From: RUG13409 sp045616985
GTDB lineage: Bacteria > Bacillota > Clostridia > Peptostreptococcales > Anaerovoracaceae
Assembly (NCBI GenBank): GCA_045616985.1
Contig: JAZLHU010000013.1
Span: 16,337-80,336, forward strand
DNA: 64,000 bases
Direction: 5' to 3'
In this document: one piece after another, positions 14,665-22,866 of the stretch
How the letters are laid out: each line of letters opens with the position of its first letter
How positions within the stretch are numbered: position 1 is the first letter of the stretch
Made by a program: the position numbers and the translations under genes
Notes under the pieces: model-generated
Told to the model about the DNA's origin: nothing
Database searches by the model: none
The model's input: only the letters and a program-made list of their open reading frames with translations

Positions 14665-15129
14665 CTATTTCTTTTCCTTATTACTTAAAAGCTTTTCAAC
14701 TTCTGCAACAAATGTTGTTACATCCTTAAAGTCTCTGTATACGGAAGCAAATCTGACATAGGCAACCTGATCCAGCCTCATAAGGCTTTCCATTACGCTT
14801 TCGCCGATGACTTCTGTAGAAACTTCCTTTTCCATTCTGTTGTTGAGATTACGTTCAATTTCATCAACAACGTCCTCCATCTGAGCAACGCTTACGGGAC
14901 GCTTTTCACAAGCCTTCATAATGCTTGTAAGAATCTTGTTTCTGTCAAACGCAGCACGGCTTCCGTCCCTTTTAACGACCATGAAAAGAGTTTCTTCTAC
15001 CTTTTCATATGTAGTAAATCTCTTACCGCATTTCGGACATTCACGTCTTCTTCGGATAGCTTTATATTCTTCTGTAGGTCTGGAGTCGATTACTTTTGTA
15101 TCAGCTTCATCGCAATATGGGCACTTCAT
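14665..15129 (-). CDS. nrdR: Transcriptional repressor NrdR
   Basis: 154 residues: N-terminal zinc ribbon (MKCPYC ... CPKCGKRFTTYE) and an ATP-cone domain (VVKRDGSRAAFDRNKILTSI onward). NrdR senses ATP/dATP and represses ribonucleotide reductase genes. The ATG at 15129 with AAGGAG upstream is preferred to a longer start with eight non-conserved residues. Promoter at 15177-15205. No ribonucleotide reductase gene is in the window. Confidence 0.95.
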   Translation of the reverse strand: MKCPYCDEADTKVIDSRPTEEYKAIRRRRECPKCGKRFTTYEKVEETLFMVVKRDGSRAAFDRNKILTSIMKACEKRPVSVAQMEDVVDEIERNLNNRMEKEVSTEVIGESVMESLMRLDQVAYVRFASVYRDFKDVTTFVAEVEKLLSNKEKK

Positions 15130-15176
15130 AGTATTTCTCCTTGTTACGTACACAATAATTTATGTTTAACAGCTTA

Positions 15177-15205
15177 AGTTTACACTATATCTTGTGGTTT
15201 ATCAA
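15177..15205 (-). promoter_or_regulatory. Promoter of the nrdR-cmk-PAP2 operon
   Basis: Minus strand TTGATA (15200-15205), 17 bases, TAAACT (15177-15182). It lies back to back with the prfC promoter. Confidence 0.5.
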
Positions 15206-15217
15206 CTAAAAATTGTG

Positions 15218-15226
15218 TGATATAAT
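15218..15226 (+). promoter_or_regulatory. Extended -10 promoter of prfC
   Basis: TGATATAAT ends 9 bases before the prfC ATG, with no ribosome binding site between. Predicted transcript starts within a few bases of the ATG. Confidence 0.55.
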
Positions 15227-15235
15227 TCCTACATT

Positions 15236-16804
15236 ATGACTACAAAAGAACAGCTTGAAAAAAGAAGAATCTTCGGTATCATATCCCACCCGGATGCCGG
15301 CAAAACTACCCTTACCGAAAAGCTTCTTTTGCATGGAGGTGCAATAAGAGAAGCAGGAACGGTCAAAGCCAGAAGAAATTCCAAATTTGCCACATCCGAC
15401 TGGATGGAAATCGAAAAACAAAGAGGCATTTCGGTGACAAGCTCCGTTATGCAGTTTGAATATGCAGGTAAAGTAATATCCATTATGGATACACCGGGCC
15501 ACAACGACTTCGGCGAAGATACCTACAGAATCCTCACCTCTGTTGACAGCGCCGTAATGGTTATAGATGCTGCAAAAGGTATAGAAGCGCAAACCAAAAA
15601 GCTTTTTGCCGTCTGCAAGATGAGAGGTATTCCTATTTTTACCTTCATGAATAAGCTGGATCGTGAAGCTAAAGATCCGCTGGAGCTTTTGGGCGAGCTT
15701 GAGGATATACTCGGGATCCCTGCCGCCGCAGCAACATGGCCTATAGGTTCAGGTCTTAACTTTCAGGGTGTATATAATATACTTAAAAACGAAGTTTATC
15801 TGTACAAGGAAAAGAGGACCCTGCAGCTTGGTGATGCCGGAACGGATAACGCAGAGCTTAACGAAATCATCACTTTGAATAATATGAAGGCTCTTAAAGA
15901 GCAGCTCGAGCTTTTAGAGGGCGCGGGATATCCGGTTGACCCCGAAGCAATTTCAAAAGGAGAACTCACCCCTGTTTTCTTCGGATCAGCCTTGGCAGAT
16001 TTCGGCGTAACGGCATTTTTGGAGCAGTTTCTTGAAATGTCCCCTTCTCCGGGCCCGAGAAAGCTCGAAGACGGCGGACGCATTAATCCGCTCGACCCGG
16101 CATTTACAGGCTTTATTTTTAAGATCCAGGCTAACATGAACCCGGCTCACAGAGACAGACTTGCTTTCTTCAGAATCTGCTCCGGTACCTACGAGCATGG
16201 AATGACGGTTACTTTGTCCCGAACAGGCAAGCCTATTAAACTTGCCCAATCCACACAGCTTATGGCAAATGAACGCGAAAACGTTCAGACAGCATACGCC
16301 GGTGACATAATAGGCATTTATGACACAGGCAACTTCCAGATAGGAGATACTCTTTGCACGACCAAAGATCCAATATTCTTTGAGGCTTTGCCGACATTCC
16401 CGCCGGAGCTTTTCTGCATGGTTGCCCCAAAGGACACCATGAAGCAAAAGCAGTTCCAAAAGGGCGTACAGCAGCTTGCCCAGGAAGGTGCAATACAGGT
16501 ATATCACAACGAATACAACGAAATTGTAATCGGTGCCGTTGGACAGCTTCAGTTTGAGGTATTCCAGTACAGACTTGAAAACGAATATAACGCGCCTCTT
16601 CGCATGACACCGCTTGATTTTTCAGTGGCTAAATGGGTAAAAAACGAGGATTTAGAGCGCGTTAAGTCTACGGTCGATGCAAGAACCATGCTTTTATATG
16701 ATCGCTTCGATCGTCCTGTTATGCTCTTTGCAAATCCATTTACACTTAATTTTTATCTCCAGCGTTTTGACTGGATAGAGCTTTTAGATGCGACGGAAGT
16801 ATAA
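15236..16804 (+). CDS. prfC: Peptide chain release factor 3
   Basis: 522-residue translational GTPase that recycles RF1/RF2 after termination. G1 HPDAGKTTLTEKLL (18-31), the RF3-typical GAIREAGTVKAR, switch region SDWMEIEKQRGISVTSSVMQF, G3 DTPGHNDF, G4 NKLDREA. C-terminal domains match RF3 (VAPKDTMKQKQFQKGVQQLAQEGAIQ, GAVGQLQFEVFQYRLENEY). Full length. It is divergent from nrdR and is followed 15 bases later by a GNAT gene in the same direction. Its start shows no Shine-Dalgarno. Confidence 0.97.
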   Translation: MTTKEQLEKRRIFGIISHPDAGKTTLTEKLLLHGGAIREAGTVKARRNSKFATSDWMEIEKQRGISVTSSVMQFEYAGKVISIMDTPGHNDFGEDTYRILTSVDSAVMVIDAAKGIEAQTKKLFAVCKMRGIPIFTFMNKLDREAKDPLELLGELEDILGIPAAAATWPIGSGLNFQGVYNILKNEVYLYKEKRTLQLGDAGTDNAELNEIITLNNMKALKEQLELLEGAGYPVDPEAISKGELTPVFFGSALADFGVTAFLEQFLEMSPSPGPRKLEDGGRINPLDPAFTGFIFKIQANMNPAHRDRLAFFRICSGTYEHGMTVTLSRTGKPIKLAQSTQLMANERENVQTAYAGDIIGIYDTGNFQIGDTLCTTKDPIFFEALPTFPPELFCMVAPKDTMKQKQFQKGVQQLAQEGAIQVYHNEYNEIVIGAVGQLQFEVFQYRLENEYNAPLRMTPLDFSVAKWVKNEDLERVKSTVDARTMLLYDRFDRPVMLFANPFTLNFYLQRFDWIELLDATEV

Positions 16805-16819
16805 ATAAAGAGGCTTAAA

Positions 16820-17335
16820 ATGAAAATAAGGCAAGCCCGTATATCGGACCTTGATACCATGCTCGGCATCTATGCCGGTGCAAAAAAATACATGGCTGCA
16901 ACAGGAAACCCGACACAATGGGCACACAATGAAATGATTACTGAAGAATTCCTTGTTCCCGACATCGAAAACAAACTGTATTATGTGGTCACTGATGATG
17001 AAGACATGGAGATTCTTGCAAGCTTTAAATATATAACCACTCCCGATCCTACCTATACGAGAATAGATTTCGGTCAGTGGCTGAACAACGAGCCCTACGG
17101 AACGATACACAGTCTTGCAAGCAGCGGCAAGGGTCAGGGCATAGCCTTTTTTATTTTCGACTGGGCCCTTGAGCAATGTCCCAATCTCAGAGGTGATACC
17201 CATTCTGACAATTACATAATGCAGACTCTTTCAGAAAATTACGGCTTCAGGCAGTGCGGAATAATCTACTGCCATAACGGGGATCCCAGAATTGCATACC
17301 ACATCACAAGGGACATGGTATGCAAATCAAAATAA
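16820..17335 (+). CDS. GNAT-family N-acetyltransferase
   Basis: 171 residues: begins MKIRQARISDLDTMLGIYAGAKKYM, typical of GNAT proteins, and has the acetyl-CoA region as LASSGKGQGIAFFIFDWALE followed by NLRGDTHSDNYIMQTLSENYGFRQCGI. The substrate is unknown. AAAGAGGC precedes the ATG. It is 15 bases behind prfC and probably read through from it. It converges with the 17339-19096 gene with only 3 bases between the stop codons. Confidence 0.85.
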   Translation: MKIRQARISDLDTMLGIYAGAKKYMAATGNPTQWAHNEMITEEFLVPDIENKLYYVVTDDEDMEILASFKYITTPDPTYTRIDFGQWLNNEPYGTIHSLASSGKGQGIAFFIFDWALEQCPNLRGDTHSDNYIMQTLSENYGFRQCGIIYCHNGDPRIAYHITRDMVCKSK

Positions 17336-17338
17336 AGA

Positions 17339-19096
17339 TTACTTCACAACATAGTAGAGCTTATCATCTGCGATTCCGGCTGCAAGAACATTTGTATCAT
17401 TGATTGAAAACAGACTGTCCTCCGCATAAACGCTTTTGCTATCGTAAACGACAAGACGCGGAATTGATGTATGTTTTTTGATGAGTGACTTAGCGTGGTC
17501 GCTGAAAAATGCTACCGGATAATCGGCAATCTCTTCTGCTGAATGCAGCAATGCAAGCAGGTAATCGCCCTGAACGCTAACGGATGATGGAGGTGTGAGG
17601 CCAATACGCTGAACACCCTTTGAATAGCCGCTGTCTATAACTTTATAAAGCCAGGAAATCACAGACGCTTCTTCGTTCTTATAGTATACCGTAAAAAATA
17701 CCGTATCATTTATTACCCAAAAATCCGCAACAGGTCCTTCCGATTTTGCAACTACTGTTTCAACATGCGTTCCATCAAGATCGCATTTTTTTAATGCTCC
17801 GTCAGGAGCTGTTACATACCAGATTTCATCACCTATAAGCTTCATCTTCATTGCCGGCTCTGTTAACTCAGTTGTCTTTCCCGTCTTAATATCCACAGCT
17901 ACAACACATGAATAATATGGAAGAGTGACATTTGGATCACAATATTTCCTGTATTTCTTATAAGCTTCTGTCAATCTATCCGGATCCAAGCCGGCAAAAG
18001 AGTTTATACCGAGAGTGTAAACAACTCCGTTTCTTTCATACAATTCATTGCAACTAATACCACTCATGCCACCATCTTGGACTTGACGTATATACCAGGC
18101 ATAAATGTATTGTTCTTCGCCAAGCTGCTTCCATTCATCTGAACCATCATAAAGAATCGAAAGATTATTGTTTATGGGCGGAGTAAAATGGTTTGCGGCA
18201 ATCCTGTACTTATCACCATCAAGATAAGTATTTTTTGTACCGTAGTAAACGATATTACCTTCATCATCAACGCCGCTTCCGCCAAGAGAATCAAACGATC
18301 CGTCAGGGCTGAAGCAGATTTGCACATCTGACCCCATAACTGCTCCGCCAACGTGATAAGTCATATATAATTTATCGTCACGAACAGATAACGAAGGCGA
18401 TGCTTTTGACCCTGTCGTAGAATTGATTGGCACTTCAAATACCTGTTCTGCTAATCCGCCCGACATTGGCGTACGCGAAATGTTGCCGTTTGTATCAACG
18501 TACCAAAAATACCCTGCATAAGAAGCAATCGAATAAAAATCTTCGCGAAGAGGCAATCTGAGTATCGATCCGCTTTGAGCATTTCTATCGATCACAAGCC
18601 CATTTTCGCCGTCAAACGAATAGTCGCAGCCAAGCAAATCGTGCATATTATTCCATGTCATGGGAATATAGGTAATATCCCTGAACAACAAAAACGGATA
18701 TGTTTGCCTGGTGTTATCAATAGGTGATCCGTTGATCGTAATAGATCCGGAAGCGATTTTAGCGCTAAGGCGTCCTGCATTTGATGAAACACGCGGTGAA
18801 GAAATGTATTTTCCTTTTACTCCAAGATCCGAAATGGAAAGCCCCTGCTTTGGTGTCCACTCAGAATACAATCCGAGAAGCTGACAACCATAATACGTCA
18901 AAGGGAGATACGTTATATCACGGTAAACGATAAACGGATACTCCTCGTTTTCAGGCACAATCGTCTGTCCTCCGAGTGTAACAGAAAAGCCCGGAAGCGC
19001 AACGGTCACAGATGAAGCCGCAAATACAGAAAACGGGAAAGCAATCGCAATCAAAACAGTAACAAGAAAAATACAAACCAATCGTTTAATATTCAT
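17339..19096 (-). CDS. Secreted protein with stalk (copper amine oxidase N-like) domains and DUF5050-like region
   Basis: 585 residues with a Sec signal peptide (KRLVCIFLVTVLIAIAFPFSVFAAS). Two tandem copper-amine-oxidase-N/stalk-like repeats follow: EEYPFIVYRDITYLPLTYYGC and TYPFLLFRDITYIPMTWNN. The remaining about 400 residues look like a beta-propeller of the DUF5050 kind (GYFWYVDTNGNISRTPMSGG, DGEIWYVTAPDGALKKCDLDG and similar repeats). Probably extracellular and wall-associated. ATG at 19096 with AAAGGATGA upstream. The start overlaps the end of the BlaR1-like gene by 11 bases, so it is the third gene of a BlaI-controlled operon and its likely output. Confidence 0.75.
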   Translation of the reverse strand: MNIKRLVCIFLVTVLIAIAFPFSVFAASSVTVALPGFSVTLGGQTIVPENEEYPFIVYRDITYLPLTYYGCQLLGLYSEWTPKQGLSISDLGVKGKYISSPRVSSNAGRLSAKIASGSITINGSPIDNTRQTYPFLLFRDITYIPMTWNNMHDLLGCDYSFDGENGLVIDRNAQSGSILRLPLREDFYSIASYAGYFWYVDTNGNISRTPMSGGLAEQVFEVPINSTTGSKASPSLSVRDDKLYMTYHVGGAVMGSDVQICFSPDGSFDSLGGSGVDDEGNIVYYGTKNTYLDGDKYRIAANHFTPPINNNLSILYDGSDEWKQLGEEQYIYAWYIRQVQDGGMSGISCNELYERNGVVYTLGINSFAGLDPDRLTEAYKKYRKYCDPNVTLPYYSCVVAVDIKTGKTTELTEPAMKMKLIGDEIWYVTAPDGALKKCDLDGTHVETVVAKSEGPVADFWVINDTVFFTVYYKNEEASVISWLYKVIDSGYSKGVQRIGLTPPSSVSVQGDYLLALLHSAEEIADYPVAFFSDHAKSLIKKHTSIPRLVVYDSKSVYAEDSLFSINDTNVLAAGIADDKLYYVVK

Positions 19097-20258
19097 GATT
19101 CTCATCCTTTCTAAGCGTGCGTAAATCAATCGTTATCACAGAATACATTTCATCTTCCGGTATATCTACTGTATTGGTTTCAATATCAGATACATCATTA
19201 AAGGAGTCCGTCTGAGGTATTATTGAATGTGATTGTTCTGAGCTTGCCGGAATATCAGATGGAACAGTATTCAAAACCTCAGGTGTCGGTTCCGGAATAA
19301 TGTCCTCCGACTCCGCAATCGGTTGATATACAGGTATAATATTCCCACGCAGAATACTCGGAATGGCCGGAATTGCCTTTACTGTTTTTGGCGGATCAAA
19401 CAAAAGAATACATGCAGCTAAAACACAAATAATCGTAAGCAATGCCTGCTTTGCGGGCGACAGTGCCTCTCGGCAAAGAATATGTCGAATACGGGCGCCT
19501 ACACTCCCCGAACCAAACGAAACGTGCGAAATACCCTTCCGCTGTGCTGCAGCATTCAAAAGTGCCTGCGAATACACAATCGGAGATATTTCCGCAAAGC
19601 GAAGAACTGTTTCATCACATGCCATTTCAATGTCATTATTAAATAGCTTGAATGCAAGCCAAACAAGCGGATTAGCCCAGTGAATCGCACAGGCACAATA
19701 GGCCAGAATTTTTTTAAGCGGATCAAAACAACGAATATGCATTGCTTCATGTAAAATAATACAACGCATATCTTCCTGCTTTATTTCTTCCGGAAGAACA
19801 ATAAACGGCCGAAACACTCCGTATACAAATGCACTGCTGATTCTTGTGCAGGTATACATAGGAATAAGCTTTCTGTAACGATCGACCGGCGCAGACACAG
19901 CATCAGAAAGCTTTTGAAATCGTCTTCTTATAAACAGTGCAGAAATCACCGCATACAAAATAATGGCAGTAAATACAACAAACCATATCACGGCGAATAT
20001 CAACTGTAATTCATTCTGGCTGTTAATCGTTTTCGCAGCAAATGTGCCTGCAGGGTTCTTTGGAATAAATGAAAAGCGTGCCCTTATCGAAACAGGGATT
20101 AAAAGCCGGATCCATACTGCAATCCAAAGAACAGAAACTGCCCGTTTCGGAAGACCTTTAAAAATAAGTCGAAGCAGAATAATAATCAGAATCACAAACG
20201 AACTTTTCAGACTCGCCTCAATGTATTTTGAGAATATCGAAACAAGTATACTGCTCAT
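19086..20258 (-). CDS. BlaR1/MecR1-like M56 membrane metalloprotease, without penicillin-sensing domain
   Basis: 390 residues. N-terminal four-helix membrane region and the M56 zinc protease core with HEAMH (170-174) and downstream DETVLRFAE. In BlaR1 this protease, once signalled, destroys the BlaI repressor. Here the C-terminus holds only one more membrane helix (LLTIICVLAACILLF) and an about 100-residue acidic Ser/Pro/Ile-rich tail, with no beta-lactam-acylating SxxK domain, so the signal is not obviously a beta-lactam. Lies 12 bases after the BlaI gene. Confidence 0.85.
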   Translation of the reverse strand: MSSILVSIFSKYIEASLKSSFVILIIILLRLIFKGLPKRAVSVLWIAVWIRLLIPVSIRARFSFIPKNPAGTFAAKTINSQNELQLIFAVIWFVVFTAIILYAVISALFIRRRFQKLSDAVSAPVDRYRKLIPMYTCTRISSAFVYGVFRPFIVLPEEIKQEDMRCIILHEAMHIRCFDPLKKILAYCACAIHWANPLVWLAFKLFNNDIEMACDETVLRFAEISPIVYSQALLNAAAQRKGISHVSFGSGSVGARIRHILCREALSPAKQALLTIICVLAACILLFDPPKTVKAIPAIPSILRGNIIPVYQPIAESEDIIPEPTPEVLNTVPSDIPASSEQSHSIIPQTDSFNDVSDIETNTVDIPEDEMYSVITIDLRTLRKDENHEY

Positions 20259-20270
20259 TAGCTTTCACAC

Positions 20271-20642
20271 CTACCCCTCAGAGGATTCGCGATACGAATC
20301 AATCAATCGTTGGAGTTCATCTATTTCTTCTTTTGACAGTTTTTCACCACCGGTAAATGCAGCAAGAAATGCCGGAAGCGAGCCATTAAAAGATGTCTCA
20401 ACAAAAGAACGACTTCTTTCGGAAAAATACTCATCACGTGAGATAAGCGATGTAACGACACTATCTTTCATTTGAAAAAAACCTCGTTCCGAAAGGCGCT
20501 TGAGCACTGTATATGTCGTTGTTCGCTTCCATTTTAATTCCTCAGCGCATCGCAAAACCAGGTCTGCTGTCGTAATCGGCTCCTCTGCCCATACGATTTC
20601 GGAAAAGATAAGCTCTGCGCTGTTTGGTTTTAATTCATTCAT
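20271..20642 (-). CDS. BlaI/MecI-family transcriptional repressor
   Basis: 123-residue winged-helix repressor: ELKPNSAELIFSEIVWAEEPITTADLV with helix-turn-helix and KRTTTYTVLKRLSERGFF, typical of BlaI/MecI, followed by a C-terminal dimerisation/protease-sensitive helix region. ATG at 20642 with AAGGA 6 bases upstream; a longer start would run into the operator. Two palindromic operators sit 23 to 55 bases upstream. First gene of the operon, so autoregulated. Confidence 0.92.
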   Translation of the reverse strand: MNELKPNSAELIFSEIVWAEEPITTADLVLRCAEELKWKRTTTYTVLKRLSERGFFQMKDSVVTSLISRDEYFSERSRSFVETSFNGSLPAFLAAFTGGEKLSKEEIDELQRLIDSYRESSEG

Positions 20643-20664
20643 ATTATCCTTGGTCTCCAGGTAT

Positions 20665-20697
20665 TCTACCTTTTGTAGACAGTCTACCATATGTAGA
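20665..20697 (-). promoter_or_regulatory. Tandem BlaI-type operators
   Basis: Two 15-bp palindromes, TCTAC-CTTTT-GTAGA (20665-20679) and TCTAC-CATAT-GTAGA (20683-20697), whose starts are 18 bp apart. They match the TAC/GTA dyads bound by BlaI/MecI and lie directly in front of the BlaI gene. Confidence 0.85.
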
Positions 20698-20718
20698 CAT
20701 AGCTGTCAATCAATAATA

Positions 20719-20750
20719 AAAACGCTCACCCTGTAAGGTGAGCGCTTTTA
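20719..20750 (-). terminator. Intrinsic terminator of infC-rpmI-rplT
   Basis: Minus strand GCGCTCACC-TTACAG-GGTGAGCG then TTTTTATT, 11 bases after the rplT stop. Confidence 0.9.
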
Positions 20751-20760
20751 TTATGCTTAA

Positions 20761-21117
20761 TTACTTAAGTGCAGCCTTTGCTGTTTCGCAAAGCTTTGTA
20801 AATCCTGCTGCATCATAGATAGCCATTTCCGAAAGCATCTTTCTGTTGATAACAACTCCGGCCTTCTTAAGACCGTCCATAAGTCTGCTGTAAGAAATAT
20901 TGTTCATTCTTGCTGCAGCATTGATTCTTGCGATCCAGAGTCTTCTGTATTCTCTCTTCTTAAGCTTTCTGCCCATTTCAGCAGATCTTAAGGATCTCAT
21001 AACTGCAGGATTTGCAGCCTTGAATGTGCTGTGCCTTGAACCATAGAAGCCCTTTGCAAGCTTTAAAATTTTATTATGTCTCTTCTTAGCGTTTACGCCG
21101 CCTTTAACTCTTGCCAT
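20761..21117 (-). CDS. rplT: 50S ribosomal protein L20
   Basis: 118 residues, Arg/Lys-rich N-terminus RVKGGVNAKKRHNKILKLAKGFYGSRHSTFKAA and the conserved REYRRLWIARINAAAR. Binds 23S rRNA early in assembly. In Firmicutes L20 also represses this operon by binding its leader. 13 bases after rpmI. Confidence 0.98.
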   Translation of the reverse strand: MARVKGGVNAKKRHNKILKLAKGFYGSRHSTFKAANPAVMRSLRSAEMGRKLKKREYRRLWIARINAAARMNNISYSRLMDGLKKAGVVINRKMLSEMAIYDAAGFTKLCETAKAALK

Positions 21118-21130
21118 TTCTTTGCACCTC

Positions 21131-21337
21131 CTACTTTCCGATCAGAACAGCCTTGATTCTCTTTTGATCTGCATGAGTCAGAATTGTGGACTTTCTGAGT
21201 CCTCTCTTTCTCTTAGGAGTCTTCTTTGTGAGAATGTGGCTCTTGTATGCCTTGTTTCTCTTAACCTTACCGGTTCCTGTGAGCTTAAATCTCTTCATAG
21301 CCCCTCTGTGGGACTTCATCTTAGCGCCTTTAGCCAT
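21131..21337 (-). CDS. rpmI: 50S ribosomal protein L35
   Basis: 68 residues: MAKGAKMKSHRGAMKRFKLTG, then KAYKSHILTKKTPKRKRGLRK. Canonical order infC-rpmI-rplT, 21 bases after infC. Confidence 0.98.
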   Translation of the reverse strand: MAKGAKMKSHRGAMKRFKLTGTGKVKRNKAYKSHILTKKTPKRKRGLRKSTILTHADQKRIKAVLIGK

Positions 21338-21358
21338 TTTGATTATCCTTTCTGTATT

Positions 21359-21943
21359 TTATTGCTCGTCTTGTGTTGCTGCCCTGGCTTTTTCAGCCTC
21401 CTTAGCAGCCTTTGCCGCCTTCTGCTTTTCTTTTTCAGTCTTTGGAGCGATGGTCATTGAAAGGTTTCTGCCTTCAAGAACAGGAGCTTTTTCAATACTG
21501 CCGAATTCCGCAAGCCTCCTGCAGAACTCAGTCATTGTTTCCCTGCCCTTGTCTACATAACCCATTTCTCTTCCGCGAAAACGCATGGAAATCTTGACCT
21601 TGTCTCCTCCTGTCAGGAATTTGCATACCAATGTAGCCTTGGTTTCAAGATCGTGCTCTTCGGTAAATATACCAAGCCGCATTTCTTTAACTTCCATAGT
21701 TTTTTGCTTCTTTCTGGCTTCCTTTTCACGCTTTTGCTGTTCATAACGATACTTGCCGTAATCCATGATTTTGCATACCGGCGGAGCAGCGTTAGGTGAA
21801 ATATTCACCAGATCCAGATTAGCTTCCTGAGCCTTCTCAAGAGCCTCATTGGTTGGAACTATACCAATCAGATTACCTTCTTCGTCCAACAGACGCACCT
21901 CTTTAGCGCGAATCTGTTCGTTGATGAGAACTTCCTTGCTAAT
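21359..21943 (-). CDS. infC: Translation initiation factor IF-3 with ATT start codon
   Basis: 194 residues: INEQIRAKEVRLLDEEGNLIG, NISPNAAPPVCKIMDYGKYRYEQQKREKEARKKQ and the C-terminal domain KISMRFRGREM; basic Ala/Lys-rich tail. IF-3 checks start-codon pairing on the 30S subunit. The start is ATT at 21943, 8 bases after GGAGG; the sequence before it is the RNA leader and should not be translated. Non-AUG starts are the rule for infC and give autoregulation by IF-3. Confidence 0.95.
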   Translation of the reverse strand: MSKEVLINEQIRAKEVRLLDEEGNLIGIVPTNEALEKAQEANLDLVNISPNAAPPVCKIMDYGKYRYEQQKREKEARKKQKTMEVKEMRLGIFTEEHDLETKATLVCKFLTGGDKVKISMRFRGREMGYVDKGRETMTEFCRRLAEFGSIEKAPVLEGRNLSMTIAPKTEKEKQKAAKAAKEAEKARAATQDEQ

Positions 21944-21959
21944 AGCAATTACCTCCAAT

Positions 21960-22080
21960 GTGAAATAAAAAAGCGGTCGCACAAGCTCCGCCTGAATTAA
22001 CCCTGGACCCAAAAGAGTTTGGTTATATGAGCCCTGCTGGCAACGCCGCAAGGCGAGAAGCGGATAACTTCTGCTTGAAT
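21960..22080 (-). promoter_or_regulatory. infC-rpmI-rplT (L20-type) autoregulatory leader with terminator
   Basis: About 120 bases of structured leader between the promoter and infC: AGAAGTTATCCGCTTCT and CGCCTTGCGGCG hairpins, and at the 3' end GCGG-AGCTTGTGCGA-CCGC followed by TTTTTTA (21965-21991), an intrinsic terminator. Matches the arrangement of the Firmicute L20 leader, where L20 binding favours termination. Confidence 0.75.
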
Positions 22081-22088
22081 ACCCCAAA

Positions 22089-22117
22089 ATAATAACGCCT
22101 GACCGTTGAAAAGTCAA
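22089..22117 (-). promoter_or_regulatory. Promoter of infC-rpmI-rplT
   Basis: Minus strand TTGACT (22112-22117), 17 bases, TATTAT (22089-22094). Confidence 0.8.
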
Positions 22118-22152
22118 GCGTTTTTTGCATTTATATATAATATATTCTTAAA

Positions 22153-22791
22153 TTAGCTGAAGTATCTGAAAACACCTTTAACAAGGCCTACAATCTGACA
22201 GTTATCAACAATAATGGGATCCATACTGCTGTTTTGCGGCTGAAGTCTGATATGACCGTTTTCTTTATAGAAAGTCTTAACGGTGGATTCGGATTCAAAG
22301 TCTCCGTTTATCATTGCAACAACGATCTCACCGTTATTTGCAGTTTTCTGAGGCTGAACCAGGATATAATCCCCATCCATGATTCCGGCTTCTATCATGG
22401 ATTCTCCATGAACCGTCAGCATAAAATTGCCTTCACCTTTAACGTACTGAGCCGGAAGCGGAAAGCTTCCCTCTATGTTTTGCTCCGAAAGAACAGGTGT
22501 TCCTGCAGCAACTCTTCCCACAACAGGAATATCTATTACATCAGTACGTTCTTCAAGTTTTCTTACGCTGCCGCCTGAGCCGTTAAGGATTTCGTACGCT
22601 CTTCTCTTTCCGGGAAGCTTTCTGATGTATCCTTCATCCTCCAATATCTCCATGGAATGATGCACAGTGGATGTGGATTTGATATCCAAAGCCGCACAAA
22701 TATCTCTTACTGTTGGCGGAATACCGTTTTTCTGAACCTCGGAAATAATAAAATTCAGGATGTCCTGCTCTCTTGATTTTAAGTCTGCCAT
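22153..22791 (-). CDS. lexA: LexA repressor
   Basis: 212 residues: winged-helix domain (KNGIPPTVRDICAALDIKSTSTVHHSMEILEDEGYI) and S24 protease domain with cleavage site Ala96-Gly97 (VAAGTPV), Ser131 (HGESMIEAGIMDGD) and Lys172. Represses SOS genes until RecA-stimulated self-cleavage. ATG at 22791 with TAGGAG at 8 bases; an ATG six bases earlier is too close to it. An SOS box lies about 50 bases upstream. Confidence 0.96.
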   Translation of the reverse strand: MADLKSREQDILNFIISEVQKNGIPPTVRDICAALDIKSTSTVHHSMEILEDEGYIRKLPGKRRAYEILNGSGGSVRKLEERTDVIDIPVVGRVAAGTPVLSEQNIEGSFPLPAQYVKGEGNFMLTVHGESMIEAGIMDGDYILVQPQKTANNGEIVVAMINGDFESESTVKTFYKENGHIRLQPQNSSMDPIIVDNCQIVGLVKGVFRYFS

Positions 22792-22840
22792 TTTCATACT
22801 CCTAAAATGCATACTGCAACTTCAAGAATATTCTAACACA

Positions 22841-22854
22841 CGAACATAAGTTTG
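22841..22854. promoter_or_regulatory. SOS box (LexA operator)
   Basis: CGAACATAAGTTTG, one mismatch from the Gram-positive consensus CGAAC-N4-GTTCG, 50 bases before lexA. Indicates autoregulation. Confidence 0.8.
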
Positions 22855-22866
22855 TAAACAATTGTT

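Noticed and set aside
21944..22117. N-terminal extension of IF-3 upstream of the ATT start
   Set aside because: This stretch is the structured leader and promoter; the ribosome binding site and family N-terminus place the start at 21943.
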